Part shown: positions 1 to 7,561 of the stretch, piece by piece
Layout: each line of letters starts with the position of its first letter
Position numbering within the stretch: position 1 is the stretch's first letter
Made by a program: the position numbers and the translations under genes
Notes under the pieces: model-generated
Seen by the model: only the letters and a program-made list of their open reading frames with translations
The model's database searches: none
Told to the model about the DNA's origin: nothing
Origin: Chloroflexota bacterium
GTDB taxonomy: Bacteria > Chloroflexota > UBA4733
DNA: 16,916 nucleotides
NCBI GenBank assembly: GCA_023489405.1
Contig: JAMDCW010000077.1
Coordinates: 1 to 16,916, forward strand
Direction of reading: 5' to 3'

Positions 1-56
1 AGACCTGCGGTGAAAAGTCAAGCGGGTAGGAACGGTCTTAAGAGAGGAGAAACTCT

Positions 57-725
57 GTGGAATTGGAGTTCAACGCTCCCGAACCTTCGTGGATCGAGAC
101 GGGCGGAGTTACGGCAGTCGTCCGCCTCGATGATCTCAGCAAGGCCCATGCTTTGACTGAAGCGCTATTGCATGGAGGCATCCGCTGTATCGAGCTCACC
201 CTTACCAACCGCCATGCCATAGCGGTGATCAGCGAGCTTGCGGAAAGCTACAGTGACAAAGTGCTCATTGGGGCTGGAACCGTTCTCGATCCGGAAAGCG
301 CCCGCGCCGCCATCCTCGCTGGTGCGCAGTTCATCGTCACGCCGACACTAAAACCCGCCACGATAGCGCTCTGCCAGCGCTATCGCATACCGATCATCTG
401 TGGAGCTCTCACCCCCACCGAGCTCCTTACCGCCTGGGAGTGTGGCGCCAATTGGGTCAAACTCTTCCCAGCCAGTATTGGCGGCCCGCGCTATCTCCGC
501 GAGGTCCTCGCCCCCTTACCGCAGCTCCGCATCATCCCTACAGGAGGCGTTTCGTTAGAGAACGCCGGGGAGTTCATTAAAGCTGGCGCCGTGGCGGTGG
601 CCGTAGGAGGGAATCTGGTACGCGCTCAACTCGTTGCCCAAGGAGCGTGGCAAGCAATCACGGAGACGGCAAACGCTTTTGTCAGCGCTGTAGCAGGAGC
701 ACGAGGGCAACGGGCACGCTCGTAG
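57..725 (+). CDS. eda: 2-keto-3-deoxy-6-phosphogluconate (KDPG) aldolase
   Basis: This 222-residue protein is a class I KDPG/KHG aldolase, which cleaves 2-keto-3-deoxy-6-phosphogluconate to pyruvate and glyceraldehyde-3-phosphate in the Entner-Doudoroff and sugar-acid pathways. Visible family motifs are IELTLTN (45-51, with the catalytic Glu46), GAGTVLD (72-78), FIVTPTL (92-98), and VKLFPA (134-139), where Lys135 is the Schiff-base lysine. The phosphate-binding IPTGGVS lies at 160-166. The length is usual for a one-domain (beta/alpha)8 aldolase. The GTG start at 57 is preceded by GAGAGGAG at 42-49 with good spacing. It is the only plus-strand gene in the first 9 kb and converges on tRNA-Glu. 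Any upstream partner, such as a KDG kinase, lies outside the window. A related 4-hydroxy-2-oxoglutarate or KDPGal aldolase specificity cannot be excluded. Confidence 0.93.
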   Translation: MELEFNAPEPSWIETGGVTAVVRLDDLSKAHALTEALLHGGIRCIELTLTNRHAIAVISELAESYSDKVLIGAGTVLDPESARAAILAGAQFIVTPTLKPATIALCQRYRIPIICGALTPTELLTAWECGANWVKLFPASIGGPRYLREVLAPLPQLRIIPTGGVSLENAGEFIKAGAVAVAVGGNLVRAQLVAQGAWQAITETANAFVSAVAGARGQRARS

Positions 726-747
726 CTCGTGCTCAAGTGGTATAGAG

Positions 748-797
748 CCGACAGCGGCACCACGGTAATCGCGACCAGCGTTCCCGGTGCTTGTCGG
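748..797. terminator. Imperfect stem-loop between convergent eda and tRNA-Glu
   Basis: The arms at 748-761 and 786-797 pair as CCGACA/TGTCGG and GCACC/GGTGC, with a small asymmetric internal loop (GCG against T) and a terminal loop of about 24 bases. The element sits between the eda stop and the 3' end of the convergent tRNA, where a bidirectional transcription end is expected. Neither side has a U-tract, so intrinsic termination is only a possibility. Confidence 0.3.
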
Positions 798-810
798 ATC
801 TTCGACCTCG

Positions 811-884
811 TACCCCCAGCGGGATTCGAACCCGCGATCTCCACCTTGAAAGGGTGATGTCCTAGGCCACTAGACGATGGGGGC
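811..884 (-). tRNA. tRNA-Glu (anticodon TTC)
   Basis: Read on the minus strand, the 74-base sequence folds as a cloverleaf. The acceptor arm GCCCCCA pairs with TGGGGGT (G1-U72 wobble) and the discriminator is A. The D arm carries the GTCTAGTGGCCTAGGAC pattern typical of bacterial tRNA-Glu. The anticodon arm is TCACC-CTTTCAA-GGTGG, giving anticodon TTC, and the T arm contains GGTTCGAATCC. CCA is not encoded, so it must be added after transcription. The gene follows the fused lutB-lutA gene with a gap of about 50 bases that holds its own promoter-like sequence. Confidence 0.97.
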
Positions 885-898
885 CCCCAACGTTCCGC

Positions 899-928
899 AT
901 CCTACCTGTAGCACGTGGTTACCGTCAA
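899..928 (-). promoter_or_regulatory. Sigma70-like promoter for tRNA-Glu
   Basis: On the minus strand, TTGACG (928-923) and TAGGAT (904-899) are separated by 18 bases. The predicted transcription start, around 891-893, lies just 7-9 bases before the mature tRNA 5' end. The pair fits entirely within the short gap after the upstream stop codon at 935-937. This suggests independent, strong tRNA transcription rather than read-through alone. Confidence 0.6.
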
Positions 929-934
929 GCGCGA

Positions 935-3109
935 TCAAACAAGACGTTCTGCTACAAGCTCGGCGAGATGCAGTACGCGTTCGGGGCCTCGCTGCCTGTG
1001 TAGCATCGAACGCAAATGAGCGATGCAGCCCGGATTATCGGTGACCACCGTCAGAGCGCCCGTCTGACGAATACTTTCCCATTTCCTCGTTCCAATAGCA
1101 CGCGATACTTCTGGATAGAGCCCCGAGCGAGCGCCACCGAAACCACAACACATCACTTCCGGAAGCTCGACGACCTGGCAACCGAGCAACGCGGTGAGTA
1201 TAGAGCGGGGAGCGTCAAGCTCGTGTAACACGTGCCGAGACTGACAAAAGTCGTGATAGGTCACGAGCTCGTGGCGTCCGTTATCCCAAATTCCGTGGGG
1301 GAGCCCAGCTTCCTCAGCAATCAATTGGGTAAAGCTGTGGATACGCTGGCCCATCCTCTCTGCGCGATGTCGCCAAACGGGCACATCCTCAAAGAGATGG
1401 AGGAGATCATGCTTAAGCAGGGCAACGCAACTACTTGCACCGCTGACAATAAAGTCAGCGCCTGTCGCCTCCAAGACTTCGAGCGTCTGACAGGCCATCT
1501 CGCGCGCACTCACGTAGTCTCCGGCATCAAGGGCAGGCAATCCACAACAATGCTGGCGTTCTGGAAAAACGATCTCTGCTCCTAAAGCACGGAGCACATC
1601 TGTCACAGCAGCGGCTTGTTCTGGCCAAAAACGATCCGTCAAGCACTGGGCAAACAGGGCAATTCGTTTCCCTGAGAGTGCGCTGTCGAAACGTCCGTCA
1701 GATTGCCGCCTGCCGCGCGTCAGGAATAGCTCCCTAAATGGTTGAGCAGCCGGTGCCGAAAAGCTCCGCCAGCTCGCTTGAGCATTGAGCATAGGGAGCG
1801 ACGACATACCTGCAGGAAGATCAACCCAATTCCCCGCCTTTCTCAGCGGTCCCGATCCTAACGCTGCGGCACGCATCGCCCGATCAAAAGCAGAAGGCCT
1901 CTTCCAAACCTCGATCATGGCGCGGAGCGTCAATGGCATGCCCTGACTGGCAACGACTTCAGATCGTCGATCAAGAATCTGCTGAGGAAGAGGGATATTT
2001 ACTGGACATACCGTTTGGCATGCATGGCAACTGACACAGAGCGATTGGGGATCTGCATCTGCGGCCAGCCCATGGTGCGCCGGCGTGACAACGAGGCCAA
2101 TTGCTCCCGAATAGATGTGACCGAAGACGTGCCCTCCTACGACTTGGTACGGCGGACATGTATCAGCACACGCTCCGCAACGGATGCAACGAAGTGCGGC
2201 TCGGTAACGGCGATCCGCTAGCATGTTGCGCCGGCCATTATCTACAAGAATAATGTGAAGACGATGATGAGCTGGTGGACGGCGTATAAAAGTGGTATAG
2301 ACGGTCAAGCGCTGGGCGGTAGCGCTCCTTGCGAGCAGCCGGAGCTGCACTGCTGCATCAGCAAGCGTGGGGATGAGCTTCTCGATCCCTGCCAACACGA
2401 TGTGTACCTGGGGCAAGGTAACGGTGAGATCAGCGTTGCCTTCGTTAGTGACGAGCAAGACCGATCCGTCCTCAACAACAAGGGCGTTAGCGCCGGTAAG
2501 TCCGACCGTGGCCGACCAAAAATGCTCGCGAATGGCATCGCGAGCGCGATGCACCACCGCCGGTACATCCGAGTGGTCAGGAGCGCTGCCTGTGGCTTGG
2601 CGCACCAAATCAGCAGCCTGACGCCGATTCTTGTGGATGAAAGGCAGTACCATATGAGAAGGGCGCTCCCCAGCAAGCTGAACAAGCCACTCGCCGAGAT
2701 CGCTTTCTATCGCCGTTCCTCCATGGGCCGCGAGGAAGTGGTTCAGCTCGATCTCCTCACTCACCATGCTCTTACTCTTGATAACGTGTCGTGCCCCAAC
2801 TTGCTGACAAATCGTGAGCACCTGCTCGCAAGCATCGCGCGCCGAACGGGCATGCGTTACCGTTACGCCATTAGCGCGAGCGGCGTCTTCGAACCGCTTC
2901 AGCCAGCCATCCAGGTCATCTAAGATCTGATTTTTCGCCGCCGTCAGCCGGGTGCGGAGCTCGCCAAACTGCTGATCGGCGAAGGCAGCTTCTCGATCTC
3001 GTGCCCACGCGCGTTGAAACTGCAAGAGATTTTCCTGCTGCTGCCGATTCTTCAGGGCAGTACGATACCGTGGGAGAAAACGCTGTTCCGACCGTTGTGT
3101 CTCAGCCAA
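935..3109 (-). CDS. Fused LutB-LutA: LUD domain, 2x[4Fe-4S] ferredoxin and two CCG domains
   Basis: This protein of about 724 residues joins LutB and LutA of the L-lactate oxidation complex in one chain. Numbering below counts from an upstream GTG at 3160. The N-terminal LUD/LutB part is at about 60-300. Two ferredoxin motifs follow: Cys325/328/331/335 (CIRCGACADTCP) and Cys375/378/381/385 (CVSCHACQTVCP). After a linker come two CCG (heterodisulfide-reductase-like) units, with CCGLP at 538-542 and CCGFGG at 671-676; partner cysteines are 506, 578, 639 and 712. LutB (about 480) plus LutA (about 240) equals the length seen. I choose the TTG at 3109 because GGAGG (3120-3116) lies 6 bases upstream and it overlaps the lutC stop by 8 bases. 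The GTG at 3160 and GTG at 3115 have poorly placed sites. With LutC it should oxidise L-lactate to pyruvate; glycolate or another 2-hydroxy acid is an alternative. Confidence 0.88.
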   Translation of the reverse strand: MAETQRSEQRFLPRYRTALKNRQQQENLLQFQRAWARDREAAFADQQFGELRTRLTAAKNQILDDLDGWLKRFEDAARANGVTVTHARSARDACEQVLTICQQVGARHVIKSKSMVSEEIELNHFLAAHGGTAIESDLGEWLVQLAGERPSHMVLPFIHKNRRQAADLVRQATGSAPDHSDVPAVVHRARDAIREHFWSATVGLTGANALVVEDGSVLLVTNEGNADLTVTLPQVHIVLAGIEKLIPTLADAAVQLRLLARSATAQRLTVYTTFIRRPPAHHRLHIILVDNGRRNMLADRRYRAALRCIRCGACADTCPPYQVVGGHVFGHIYSGAIGLVVTPAHHGLAADADPQSLCVSCHACQTVCPVNIPLPQQILDRRSEVVASQGMPLTLRAMIEVWKRPSAFDRAMRAAALGSGPLRKAGNWVDLPAGMSSLPMLNAQASWRSFSAPAAQPFRELFLTRGRRQSDGRFDSALSGKRIALFAQCLTDRFWPEQAAAVTDVLRALGAEIVFPERQHCCGLPALDAGDYVSAREMACQTLEVLEATGADFIVSGASSCVALLKHDLLHLFEDVPVWRHRAERMGQRIHSFTQLIAEEAGLPHGIWDNGRHELVTYHDFCQSRHVLHELDAPRSILTALLGCQVVELPEVMCCGFGGARSGLYPEVSRAIGTRKWESIRQTGALTVVTDNPGCIAHLRSMLHRQRGPERVLHLAELVAERLV

Positions 3110-3668
3110 CTTCACCCTCCTCTTCGCTTGTGAGGAGTACGACATCCACCTCTTCAGCACCTTGCACGCCGACAGTAAGGATACGCTCTACATCAGAAGT
3201 GCGGCTCGGTCCAGTGAGCAATGTCACAGCGCCGGTTTCTCGATGCTGGGTGAACCAGTAAAGTCCATCTTCTAAAGTAGCAACGATAGCTGTTTCTGGC
3301 AACAACACGATAACGTGGCGTGGACCAAGCCAAACGAATCGCTCCTGAACTTGCTCCCCCGCTAGCAGCACCGAACCGGTCTCCGCTATGCCTAGCATAG
3401 CCACGCACAGTCCAACCGCTTGCGTGGTGACTTCTTCTGAAGGAGTCTCCACGATCCTGGCATCCAAGCAGGAGAAGAGGCCCGGATACTGCTCACGTAC
3501 CGTAGGAGTCGCAAGATAACGCGCTGGAGATTCCTCAAATCCAAGAATGCGCTGCTCGAAAAGCTGCTTTGAGGCGCTCGTAAGCGTCGCCCTAGAAACA
3601 GCGATGACACGCATCCCGGCTCGCCGTGCGCTCGCCTCAAACTCTACCCGTAGCTCTTGGCGTTCCAC
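3102..3668 (-). CDS. lutC: LutC-like LUD-domain protein of lactate utilization complex
   Basis: This 188-residue protein is a single-domain LUD (LutC/YkgG) protein, the third component of the LutABC L-lactate oxidation complex in the cytoplasm. Visible motifs are GIAETGS (93-99), VLLPETAIVATLEDG (121-135), TGPSRTSDVE (152-161) and GVQGAEEVDVVLL (167-179), which form the most conserved C-terminal part of the family. It is slightly shorter than typical LutC (about 200-240). The GTG start at 3668 lies two bases after the stop of the upstream dehydrogenase, and its own TGA overlaps the TTG start of the LutB-LutA fusion. The three genes are therefore very likely co-transcribed and translationally coupled. 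The exact substrate is inferred from the family only. Confidence 0.9.
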   Translation of the reverse strand: MERQELRVEFEASARRAGMRVIAVSRATLTSASKQLFEQRILGFEESPARYLATPTVREQYPGLFSCLDARIVETPSEEVTTQAVGLCVAMLGIAETGSVLLAGEQVQERFVWLGPRHVIVLLPETAIVATLEDGLYWFTQHRETGAVTLLTGPSRTSDVERILTVGVQGAEEVDVVLLTSEEEGEVG

Positions 3669-3670
3669 CG

Positions 3671-4627
3671 CTACTGTTCTCTACCGGCATCTTGATCCTG
3701 CCGGAGCATGCGAACAAGGTGCCGATCACGACGCGTTACCACACGCTGAACATCAGCTTCCGTCCACCGATAAATCCCTTCTCCGGTGCTCACTCCTTTC
3801 TTCCCAGCAGCAAGCTTATCCCGCAGAAGCGGCGATGGCTCGGTATTCCTTGCCAGAGAGGGGAGTACAGTACTCTGCACGGCTAACGTCAGGTCCAACC
3901 CAACGATATCACTATGTTCAAAAGGACCATACACCGGCCAGCGGAGCCCCGGACCCGCCTTGAGCGCCTCTTCAATATCGGCGGCGCTAGCAATTCCCTG
4001 TTCAAGCATAGAGAGCGCTTCACGGATCAATGCGTGCTGCAGTCGATTGCCAAGCTGCCCTGGCACGTCTTTCAGCACGACAACCGGTCGCTTACCGCAC
4101 CGACGCAGTAGAACACGCAGACGCTCCGCCTCATCTCGGTGAGAACGGTCGCCAACGACGATTTCTACCAATGGTACGAGGTGTGGTGGATTCCAGAAGT
4201 GGGTCGTAAACGCACGCTCTGGATGGCTCATCTTTCCGGCGATCTCACTAATGCGCAGACCAGACGTATTCGAGCAGAGCAGCGTATCCTCCCGAACATC
4301 TTCTTCCAAAGCAGCGACGAGGGCTCGTTTCGTTCCGAGATCCTCCACAATAGATTCAATGACAATATCGGCATGGGCCAATCCCATTTTTCGGTCGGAT
4401 GTCGTACAGAGATGACTGAGCGTCTCGTTTGCCTGATCGGGAGAAAAAATCTTCTCACCGACCAGAAACTCCACGAGCTGGCGTAAACGGATCAGGCCTC
4501 GTTCGGCTCCCTCCGGAGAGCGGCTAATCAATACCGTATCGAGTCCCCCTCTTGCGAGAGATAGCGCCGTACCTGGCCCCATCGCTCCGGTACCGAGCAC
4601 AGCCGCGCGTTGAAAATCGCCTGGCAC
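3671..4627 (-). CDS. 3-hydroxyacyl-CoA dehydrogenase family protein
   Basis: This 318-residue protein has the two-domain 3-hydroxyacyl-CoA dehydrogenase architecture. The NAD-binding Rossmann motif LGTGAMGPGTA is at 11-21, the SNTSG loop at 119-123, and HFWNPPHLVPLVEIV at 143-157 with the catalytic His143-Glu155 pair. The C-terminal domain begins near VPGQLGNRLQHALIREA (188-204), with conserved Asn194. The length matches single-function enzymes such as 3-hydroxybutyryl-CoA dehydrogenase or the lambda-crystallin/L-gulonate dehydrogenase branch, and I cannot separate these by eye. The GTG start at 4627 has AAAGG about 8 bases upstream. It ends two bases before lutC, so it appears to be the first gene of a hydroxyacid/acyl-CoA oxidation unit with lutC and the lutB-lutA fusion. 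Confidence 0.88.
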   Translation of the reverse strand: MPGDFQRAAVLGTGAMGPGTALSLARGGLDTVLISRSPEGAERGLIRLRQLVEFLVGEKIFSPDQANETLSHLCTTSDRKMGLAHADIVIESIVEDLGTKRALVAALEEDVREDTLLCSNTSGLRISEIAGKMSHPERAFTTHFWNPPHLVPLVEIVVGDRSHRDEAERLRVLLRRCGKRPVVVLKDVPGQLGNRLQHALIREALSMLEQGIASAADIEEALKAGPGLRWPVYGPFEHSDIVGLDLTLAVQSTVLPSLARNTEPSPLLRDKLAAGKKGVSTGEGIYRWTEADVQRVVTRRDRHLVRMLRQDQDAGREQ

Positions 4628-4700
4628 GCTATCTACCTTTCTCTCTAAAACTTCTATACAGGAGCATATGCGGAGATCGGCATTTCGGCAAAATAGCTGC

Positions 4701-5672
4701 CTACAGGATGTGGAGGATCACGGCGGTTTGGTAGCTCTTCCCTCCGAACGTAGCAAACACATCAACGGTCACAACGTTCCCTGATGCAGTGCCATCCGCC
4801 CGAGCAGCGATTGTTCCCTGACCTTGCGCATTCGTCAAATCGGCACCGATCCAGACGTGAGCCGCTCCGTTGGGAAAATGACCTACAGCAAACAAATGCG
4901 CACCAGCTACGCCAACACTAGAAGCATTCCGCAAGTGAGCCACGATGGTGAACGATTGTCCGGGCTTGACGGTAGCAGGCGAAAGAAACGCCACGAGATG
5001 GAGGACGGATGCCGGCACAACAGTTGGCGAAGGTGCTGTAGGCACCGGCTGAGGAGTAACCAATGTCGCGAGTGGCGGTGTGGGCACAGGAGTTACGGTG
5101 ATCAAGGGAGCATTGGGGGTTCCATACGGAACATACCCTTCAATCGGCGGATTCAATTCCCGTGGAGGAGGTCCCCAGGTAGGAGCATGGATAGTGAAAG
5201 ATGCCCGAAATTTCTGGCCGTTCGCGGTATCCACTACTTCAATCTGGGCGACGCCTCCCGGCGCGTGCGATGGTAATGTCCACCGATCGATATACAATCC
5301 ATTGAGGTCAACCTGGGCGCCAAGGTGGGTACCCCCGTTAATGATGGCTCCATTGGGATAGCGTACGATGACGTCGATGAATGTTTCGGGAGTACCCGTC
5401 ACTTCGATCTGCTGATCTTCACCAGGCTTCACCACCTGCCGCAATAGATTGACCGCCATGGGCTTAGGCGCAATCGCTGGAACTGTCGCCGTTGGAACCG
5501 GGGTGATAACCGGGATAAGGCGAGGAGCCTGCGGGGTAGCGTCTGTCGGCGTCAAGATGAGGGTATCGACAAGCCGCTGGCCGCCACACGCCGTGAGTGC
5601 TATCACTGCTACGAAGAGGAGTATTGCGGTGTATAACCTTCTCACGATCGGGAAAGTCGACCGGCGATTCAA
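4701..5672 (-). CDS. Pro/Thr-rich secreted lipoprotein with two Ig-like beta domains
   Basis: I do not recognise a named family for this 323-residue protein. It begins with a basic N-region, a hydrophobic stretch (15-26) and the lipobox LTAC (26-29), predicting lipid attachment at Cys29. Two Pro/Thr-rich linkers of the TPVPT type (about 37-70 and 167-225) surround a beta-rich region (about 74-165), and a second beta-rich region ends the protein (about 226-323). Both regions contain the pattern VKPGxxxxIxV/IV and look like Ig/Big-type folds, possibly related repeats. The TTG start overlaps the hisS stop as TTGA with AAGGG upstream, so translation is coupled to hisS. It is probably an envelope-anchored binding or structural protein; its role is unknown. 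The next gene downstream begins after a 73-base gap. Confidence 0.85.
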   Translation of the reverse strand: MNRRSTFPIVRRLYTAILLFVAVIALTACGGQRLVDTLILTPTDATPQAPRLIPVITPVPTATVPAIAPKPMAVNLLRQVVKPGEDQQIEVTGTPETFIDVIVRYPNGAIINGGTHLGAQVDLNGLYIDRWTLPSHAPGGVAQIEVVDTANGQKFRASFTIHAPTWGPPPRELNPPIEGYVPYGTPNAPLITVTPVPTPPLATLVTPQPVPTAPSPTVVPASVLHLVAFLSPATVKPGQSFTIVAHLRNASSVGVAGAHLFAVGHFPNGAAHVWIGADLTNAQGQGTIAARADGTASGNVVTVDVFATFGGKSYQTAVILHIL

Positions 5673-6940
5673 TGTGAATCCCTTGCTTCAGTCGAGAGGC
5701 GGGCAATAATCGACTCGACGGTCAAACCGTGCTTCTCTTCCTTCGTCTTCATATCCCGCAGCGATACTGTCCGAGAAGCTGCTTCTTCGCTGCCAATGAT
5801 CCCAGCAAACCGCGCTCGATAGTGATCCGCCTGCTTGAGCTGCACGGCAATTCGCCGCTCGCCGGGCGTTGTCACGACACGGAATCCTTGCTGACGCAGT
5901 GTACTAGCGACGATGAGGGCCCAATCTTCGGCTTCACGCCCTAAGTGGCAGATAGAGATATCTATACCAGGATCTTCAGGCCGGGGCACATGCTCCTCTT
6001 GAAGCGCCAGAACGACACGCTCTAAGCCACAGCCAAAGCCGACAGCCGGTGTCGGTTTCCCTCCCAACTCTTCAACTAAGCGGTTGTAGCGACCACCACC
6101 ACCAAGGGCTGCTTGCGCTCCCTCACGCGCACCATAGAACTCAAATACGGTACGTGTGTAGTAACCTAATCCCCGAACGAGCCGATCATTCAAAGTAAAC
6201 GTGATGCGAAGGAGACGGAGTAGATACTGTACTCGCTCAAAATGCTCACGACATCCGGCGCAAAGATGCTCAAGAGGTTTAGGGGCTGCCGCAATCACGG
6301 GCTGGCAGCGGTCTTCTTTACAATCGAGCAGGCGAAGGGGGTTCTTCACGTAGCGTACCTGGCAGTTCGCACATACCTGGTCAAGTCGTGAACTATAGTA
6401 ATGGCGTAAGATCTCGATGAAAGCAGGGCGACAACGTTCATCGCCGATGCTGTTGAGCTGAAGGTTCACTGAAGAAAGGCCAGCAGCATGGTAGAAGCAG
6501 CTAAGGAGCTGGATGGTTTCTACATCCATCGCCGCGTCAGATTCGCCAATAGCCTCAACACCGAACTGATGGTGTTCTCGTAAACGTCCACGTTGTGGTC
6601 GGTCATAGCGAAAAATGGGAGTGACGTAATAAAGACGCACCGGAATAGGAGCGCTTTGCAGACCAGACTGAAGATACGCGCGCATCGCCGGAGCGGTACC
6701 TTCGCTCCGGAGCGTCAACCTCGTTCCGCCCCGATCTTCGAAGGTGTATGTCTCTTGCTCGATGAGATCAGTACCTTCGCCTACTCCTCGCACAAAGAGG
6801 GCTGTTTCCTCGAATGTCGGAGTGTCTAACCGTCCGTAGCCGAAGCGCGCCGCTGTAGTCTCAGCAGCTTTCACAATAAAGCGCCACACTGCTTGTTGAT
6901 CTGGTAATCGATCTTCCGTACCGGTTGGCCTTCGAAACAT
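5669..6940 (-). CDS. hisS: Histidyl-tRNA synthetase
   Basis: This is a class II aminoacyl-tRNA synthetase that charges tRNA-His. Counting from the in-frame TTG at 6943, visible features are the motif 1 region LTLRSEGTAPAMRAY (76-90), motif 2 FRYDRPQRGRLREHHQFG (111-128), and the insertion with CANC, LDCKEDRC and CAGC (191-231). The histidine-specific motif RGLGYYTRTVFEF is at 257-269, GGGGRYN at 281-287, and motif 3 AVGFGCGLERV at 300-310. A C-terminal anticodon-binding domain follows (about 325-415). The length (423) is normal. I prefer the ATG at 6940 because it gives the usual beginning MFxRPxGTxD and has GGGAG 5 bases upstream. The gene lies 12 bases after the DUF167 gene, and its TGA overlaps the start of the lipoprotein gene. 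Confidence 0.97.
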   Translation of the reverse strand: MFRRPTGTEDRLPDQQAVWRFIVKAAETTAARFGYGRLDTPTFEETALFVRGVGEGTDLIEQETYTFEDRGGTRLTLRSEGTAPAMRAYLQSGLQSAPIPVRLYYVTPIFRYDRPQRGRLREHHQFGVEAIGESDAAMDVETIQLLSCFYHAAGLSSVNLQLNSIGDERCRPAFIEILRHYYSSRLDQVCANCQVRYVKNPLRLLDCKEDRCQPVIAAAPKPLEHLCAGCREHFERVQYLLRLLRITFTLNDRLVRGLGYYTRTVFEFYGAREGAQAALGGGGRYNRLVEELGGKPTPAVGFGCGLERVVLALQEEHVPRPEDPGIDISICHLGREAEDWALIVASTLRQQGFRVVTTPGERRIAVQLKQADHYRARFAGIIGSEEAASRTVSLRDMKTKEEKHGLTVESIIARLSTEARDSH

Positions 6941-6952
6941 CAATGCTCCCGT

Positions 6953-7246
6953 TCAGTCCAGCGCCATCGGCAACCGGTCAATCCGTTCCCTTAAAACGTC
7001 GGGCGCAACGGTAACGCGCACCCGTTTGTTACGGCTCGCACCTCCATGAACGAGGTACACCGTATCGATGGGAACGCCTAAGGCAATAGCTAAAGCACGC
7101 AGCGCAGCGCTCGTTGCCCGGCCTCGCTCTGGAGACTCACGAACTCCAATGCGAATCAGGCCATCGGAACGGCGCTCCACTCTCGATGTCGTACCGGGCA
7201 AAACTCGAATGGAGAGGAAAACACTGTTCTGTTCTGGCTGCAGCAA
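6953..7246 (-). CDS. yggU: DUF167 / YggU family protein
   Basis: This small protein of about 97 residues belongs to the DUF167 (YggU) family, whose molecular role is unknown. The recognisable core runs from FLSIRVLPGTTS through SPERGRATSAALRALAI to YLVHGGASRNKRVRV, close to the family's normal length of about 95-100. I choose the TTG at 7246 because AAGG lies 8 bases upstream and it starts 13 bases after the yggT stop. A GTG at 7270 would overlap yggT and has no ribosome-binding site. Genes of this family are commonly found next to yggT, proC and yggS, as here, which supports the call. Confidence 0.88.
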   Translation of the reverse strand: MLQPEQNSVFLSIRVLPGTTSRVERRSDGLIRIGVRESPERGRATSAALRALAIALGVPIDTVYLVHGGASRNKRVRVTVAPDVLRERIDRLPMALD

Positions 7247-7259
7247 CCCGGTTACCTTG

Positions 7260-7514
7260 CTAGAGCACACTAGTGAGCCACTGCTGCAATAACTGCAAGA
7301 GGAGAAGGGCGACAATCGGCGAGAAGTCGATGGCCCCAAAAGTCGTGAACCGACGTAAAGGGGCGAGAATTGGCTCCGTGATCTCTACAAGGAAGCGGAC
7401 GACGGCGTTGCTCTGTGCTGGCATGAACCAGGACAGTAGCGCGCGAACGACGATTGCGAACATCATGAGCTGCAGCAAATAGCTTACAACGGTTGCAACC
7501 GCTTGGGTTGCCAC
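7260..7514 (-). CDS. yggT: YggT family integral membrane protein
   Basis: This 84-residue protein has two hydrophobic segments (about 8-30 and 62-82) joined by a short polar loop. It shows the YggT signature, including VVRALLSWF (22-30), TEPILAPLRR (46-55) and IDFSPIVALLLLQLL (62-76). One-repeat YggT proteins of this size occur widely in Gram-positive bacteria and cyanobacteria, next to proC/yggS and cell-division genes. Proposed roles in osmotic tolerance or septum-related membrane organisation come from other organisms. The GTG start at 7514 has GGAG about 8 bases upstream. It sits 47 bases after proC. Confidence 0.92.
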   Translation of the reverse strand: MATQAVATVVSYLLQLMMFAIVVRALLSWFMPAQSNAVVRFLVEITEPILAPLRRFTTFGAIDFSPIVALLLLQLLQQWLTSVL

Positions 7515-7561
7515 AGTCTTTTCTCCACTCTGAATTACTTTTTCTTCTGTCTCTTTTCACT

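Noticed and set aside
1..56. Possible tail of an upstream gene before eda
   Set aside because: All three frames could be read, but the stretch is too short to show a motif or decide the frame.
2255..2923. Open frame of 222 codons on the plus strand, antisense to the LutB-LutA gene
   Set aside because: It is a shadow of the LUD-encoding strand. The translation is motif-free, and the minus-strand product is clearly recognised.
7247..7339. Longer N-terminus for the DUF167 protein, reaching into yggT
   Set aside because: The added residues do not match the family, overlap yggT widely and lack a ribosome-binding site. The TTG at 7246 gives the normal length.
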